DNA of 8,682 nt, taken from an uncultured Ignavibacteria bacterium. Lineage in GTDB: Bacteria > Bacteroidota > Ignavibacteria > Kapaibacteriales > UBA961. The position numbers and the translations under genes are program-made. Shown piece by piece: positions 8,001-8,682 of the stretch. The first letter of the stretch is position 1. The number at the start of each line of letters is the position of its first letter. The notes beneath the pieces were generated by a model. It saw nothing but the letters and a program-made list of their open reading frames with translations. It was not told the DNA's origin and did not search any database. Location of the stretch: contig CALMMI010000001.1 of assembly GCA_937868245.1 (NCBI GenBank), positions 1 to 8,682 of the forward strand, read 5' to 3'.

Positions 8001-8449
8001 CTGCCTGAACGAGATTCATCACTGTGCCCCTGAAATTCCCCTCCCCTGGAGGGGTGTCCGAAGGACGGGGTGGCAAGTTCGGCAATGGCAATTTTGGTAA
8101 CAAATTCTCCATCTCGATAAAAATGAAAATCCAAATAATCCGTAAATATGAGATTATTCAAGGATGCTTTATATCGGTCGAATTGTTCTTTGTTTCCGGT
8201 TTTCTTTGTCCCTTCAAGATCCTTATCTCCAATATCCTTAGCTTCGATATAACCGACGGGAATATCCCTTTTTGTGAGGATATAGTCAGGAGCACCACAT
8301 TTTTGACGTTTGGGTTCGTTAGTTGCGGCAATATCACTACAAATACTTTCAATTAACTGTTGTAGATCACCACGAAATGTATGTTCCGTTGCATTACCCT
8401 GTTTATAGCGTCTATTGATATTATCGAGATACTGGTCTATGGTCATCAT
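5033..8449 (-). CDS. Single-chain restriction-modification enzyme, type ISP/IIG-like (nuclease + N6-adenine methylase + specificity domain)
   Basis: Predicted to cut foreign DNA and methylate adenine in self DNA at the same target. The N-terminal nuclease region has a PD-(D/E)xK signature: P54-D55 then E69-A70-K71 in GYIEAKD. A helical region follows (about 185-370). The methylase starts with the motif-X-like GVWYTPQPVVNFIV (373-386), AdoMet-binding LDPATGTGTF (439-448) and catalytic NPPY (561-564). The C-terminal part (about 820-1138: YRPFD, PLYLYP, LDYIYAVLHSP, FPRVPYP, GRVYIN, FYIGGYQPAQKWLKDR) resembles the type ISP (LlaBIII-like) specificity domain. At 1138 aa it lacks the SF2 helicase of classical ISP enzymes (about 1500-1600 aa), so it probably acts without translocation, as type IIG enzymes do. 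Key residues are intact. Oddly, three copies of a 40-bp palindromic repeat are read through in frame: residues about 126-179 (two copies plus spacer) and about 1053-1066. The start is ATGATG, without a Shine-Dalgarno. The target sequence is unknown. Confidence 0.92.
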   Translation of the reverse strand: MMTIDQYLDNINRRYKQGNATEHTFRGDLQQLIESICSDIAATNEPKRQKCGAPDYILTKRDIPVGYIEAKDIGDKDLEGTKKTGNKEQFDRYKASLNNLIFTDYLDFHFYRDGEFVTKIAIAELATPSFGHPSRGGEFQGHSDESRSGSIESKLVSSTKSIKPEKFPSSGGVSAGRGGQIVPLPQNFSRFTNLIKSFCTHTGQTIKSPKKLAQMMAGKARLLSDVIERALTSDEANQENSTLIDQMTAFKQILIHDITPKGFADVYAQTIAYGMFAARLHDPTIQTFSRQEAAELIPKSNPFLRKLFGYIAGPDLDDRIKWIVDNLVEIFLASNVLELLRNYGSQTKTEDPIIHFYETFLSEYDPALRKARGVWYTPQPVVNFIVRAVDDILKTEFDLPRGLADNSKTKVKVLAEESEKENKDVVEFIEKEVHKVQILDPATGTGTFLAEVVKHIYKSFSGQEGIWSNYVETHLLPRVNGFELLMASYAMAHLQLDLLLTETGYKRKTTASDQRLRVYLTNSLEESHPYTKSLFAGWLSTEANEANHIKRNTPVMCVIGNPPYSVSSSNKGEWIESLTADYKKDMNERNIQPLSDDYIKFIRFGQYFVDKNGTGILAYISNNSFIDGIIHRQMRKNLLESFDKIYILDLHGNAKKKEVCPDGTPDQNVFDIMQGVSINIFVKTDRKKKNELGQVFHFDLQGKRDEKYDFLNEHSLSKVKWNKLEANSPNFFFVKKDFSEFVKYDNGFKIDEIFALNASGITTERDNITIHLDESTLKQIIQDFQNKDPEEIRKKYQEKPDGRDWKMTTAKQDVLRQTGKICSINYRPFDVRKTYFTGKSKGFMSYPRNEVMKHLLKPNYTLIFERQATIGNFTNIFIGNSIVESHILGTMFSKGISAPLYLYPDSTAQQSMEQTAERKPNLNSEIANQIAKGMKCKYEPATASITASYRDTEGTSITPIDILDYIYAVLHSPAYREKYKEFLKIDFPRVPYPKKAKTFWKLVKLGGEIRQLHLLESPTVENYITQYPMHGDNKVTKVRFQPPTLSETQIPKNSPPLEGCPQGGVAGRVYINDTQYFANVPETAWSFYIGGYQPAQKWLKDRKDRTLEFDDILHYQKMIVALSETDRLMKEIDEIEIE
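5254..5293 (-). repeat. 40-bp palindromic repeat, copy R1, inside the RM gene (specificity domain)
   Basis: Two consecutive hairpins: stem CCCCTCC/GGAGGGG with loop TTT, then GCCC/GGGC with loop ACA, flanked by AATT and GGGGTGG. It is translated in frame as residues N1053-A1066 (NSPPLEGCPQGGVA), directly before the conserved GRVYIN of the specificity domain. It differs from copy R4 at 3 of 40 positions, two of which pair with each other in the second stem. Confidence 0.9.
7914..7953 (-). repeat. 40-bp palindromic repeat, copy R2, inside the RM gene (N-terminal linker)
   Basis: Same structure as R1, with loop TCT in the first hairpin and GTCC-GCA-GGAC as the second. It is translated in a different frame from R1, as residues 166-179 (KFPSSGGVSAGRGG). 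It forms a tail-to-tail inverted pair with R3, 80 bases away, and is identical to R3 at 38 of 40 positions. Confidence 0.9.
7959..7985. repeat. 12-bp hairpin in the spacer between repeats R2 and R3
   Basis: GGTTTTATCGAC and GTCGATGAAACC are reverse complements except for one T/G (a G-U wobble as RNA), with loop TTT. It sits between the inverted copies R2 and R3, inside the coding sequence (residues about 155-164). It appears to be part of the inserted composite, because the family sequence flanking the insert joins well without it. Confidence 0.75.
8034..8073 (+). repeat. 40-bp palindromic repeat, copy R3, inside the RM gene, inverted relative to R1, R2 and R4
   Basis: First hairpin CCCCTCC/GGAGGGG with loop CCT, second GTCC/GGAC with loop GAA. 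Because it is in the opposite orientation, the RM gene reads its other strand, as residues 126-139 (ATPSFGHPSRGGEF). The paired copies R2-R3 and their spacer account for about 54 extra residues between AIAEL and GQIVPLPQ. Confidence 0.9.
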
Positions 8450-8488
8450 CTACTGTAGAAATATGGCGAATGGAGATAAATTTGAGAG

Positions 8489-8519
8489 CAATATTACGTA
8501 AATGCTTGCGCACACCCAA
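8489..8519 (-). promoter_or_regulatory. Weak candidate promoter for the RM gene
   Basis: On the minus strand TAATATTG (8489-8496) is one mismatch from the TAnnTTTG -7 box, and a TTG (8517-8519) lies 20 bases further upstream, a spacing compatible with the -33 element. It sits 40 bases before the ATGATG start. The motifs are short and the region AT-rich, so this may be chance. Confidence 0.22.
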
Positions 8520-8539
8520 TTGTTTCCAAGCTCTTTCAA

Positions 8540-8579
8540 CCACCCCGTCCTGCGGACACCCCTCCAAAGGAGGGGAATT
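8540..8579 (-). repeat. 40-bp palindromic repeat, copy R4, upstream of the RM gene
   Basis: Same two-hairpin unit, in the intergenic region about 90 bases upstream of the RM start. Stem CCCCTCC/GGAGGGG has loop TTT and stem GTCC/GGAC has loop GCA. An extra piece matching the second hairpin (GTCCTGCGGAC on the plus strand) recurs at 8589-8599, like a fragment of another copy. Apart from these repeats, 8450-8682 holds no gene I can support. Confidence 0.9.
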
Positions 8580-8672
8580 TTTCCGGTTGTCCTGCGGACT
8601 GCCCTCTTGGACATGCAGTTTCTTTTCAATCTCTTTCATAGAATACATTACATTAGAAATGTAATTCCCCTA

Positions 8673-8682
8673 AATTCCCCTC
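8673..8682 (+). repeat. Start of a further repeat copy (R5), cut by the window edge
   Basis: The last ten bases, AATTCCCCTC, equal the first ten of the 40-bp repeat in the same orientation as R3. With R4 this would recreate the tail-to-tail arrangement of R2/R3, with a 93-base spacer. Only ten bases are visible, so the call depends on the sequence beyond the window. Confidence 0.5.

Noticed and set aside
7894..8356. Plus-strand frames opposite the RM gene, including a 110-codon one
   Set aside because: They are shadows of the well-supported RM coding sequence, kept open partly by the stop-free repeats.
5033..8449. Pseudogene status because of repeat insertions
   Set aside because: The frame is open throughout, and the nuclease, AdoMet-binding and NPPY motifs are intact, so it is annotated as a functional candidate.
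8421..8648. 75-codon minus-strand reading frame upstream of and overlapping the RM start
   Set aside because: It is mostly made of repeat R4 read in frame, overlaps the RM start out of frame and shows no recognisable family. Such frames arise simply because the repeat lacks stops. The overlapping plus-strand frame at 8470-8664 is rejected for the same reason.
5254..8682. CRISPR array interpretation of the 40-bp repeats
   Set aside because: Copies are in both orientations, with irregular spacing from 80 to over 2600 bases, and lie inside a gene. There is no regular spacer series and no cas gene.

Overview
The window reads as a bacterial chromosome segment, most likely from Bacteroidota or a neighbouring FCB lineage. 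This rests on a good match to the TAnnTTTG-type -7 box upstream of leuS, mostly weak ribosome binding sites, a typical FCB-like exported protein with a cleavage site of the LYS|Q kind, and intergenic palindromic repeats of a style I associate (from memory, unchecked) with that group. The taxonomic call is an inference.

Layout. 81-572 (+) is an AT-rich unknown gene. It converges with a minus-strand block made of leuS (2187-4766), a TauE/SafE-family permease (1298-2077) and an exported VanX/DdpX-like D-Ala-D-Ala dipeptidase (688-1296). The last two genes are one base apart and surely co-transcribed. A hairpin between leuS and the permease may separate or attenuate the transcript. Upstream of leuS, 4767-5032 holds its promoter and a REPIN-like double hairpin. 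Then comes 5033-8449 (-), a single-chain restriction-modification enzyme related to type ISP/IIG systems: a PD-(D/E)xK nuclease, an N6-adenine methyltransferase and a type ISP-like specificity domain. The 233 bases upstream of it (8450-8682) hold repeats and no gene I can support.

The most interesting signal is a 40-bp palindromic repeat family (two small hairpins in tandem). It has four full copies plus one copy cut by the window edge. Three full copies lie inside the restriction-modification gene without breaking it, and together they are read in three different reading frames. Two of these form an 80-bp-spaced inverted pair that adds about 54 residues to the linker between nuclease and helical/methylase regions. 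The third adds about 15 residues in the specificity domain. One paired position in the second hairpin shows a compensatory change between copies, suggesting selection at the nucleic-acid level. Inverting the segment between the paired copies would create an early in-frame stop, so a phase-switch role is conceivable but untested.

The housekeeping block (tRNA charging, a transporter, D-Ala-D-Ala turnover) has no evident functional link to the restriction-modification gene, which looks like a stand-alone accessory gene next to leuS.
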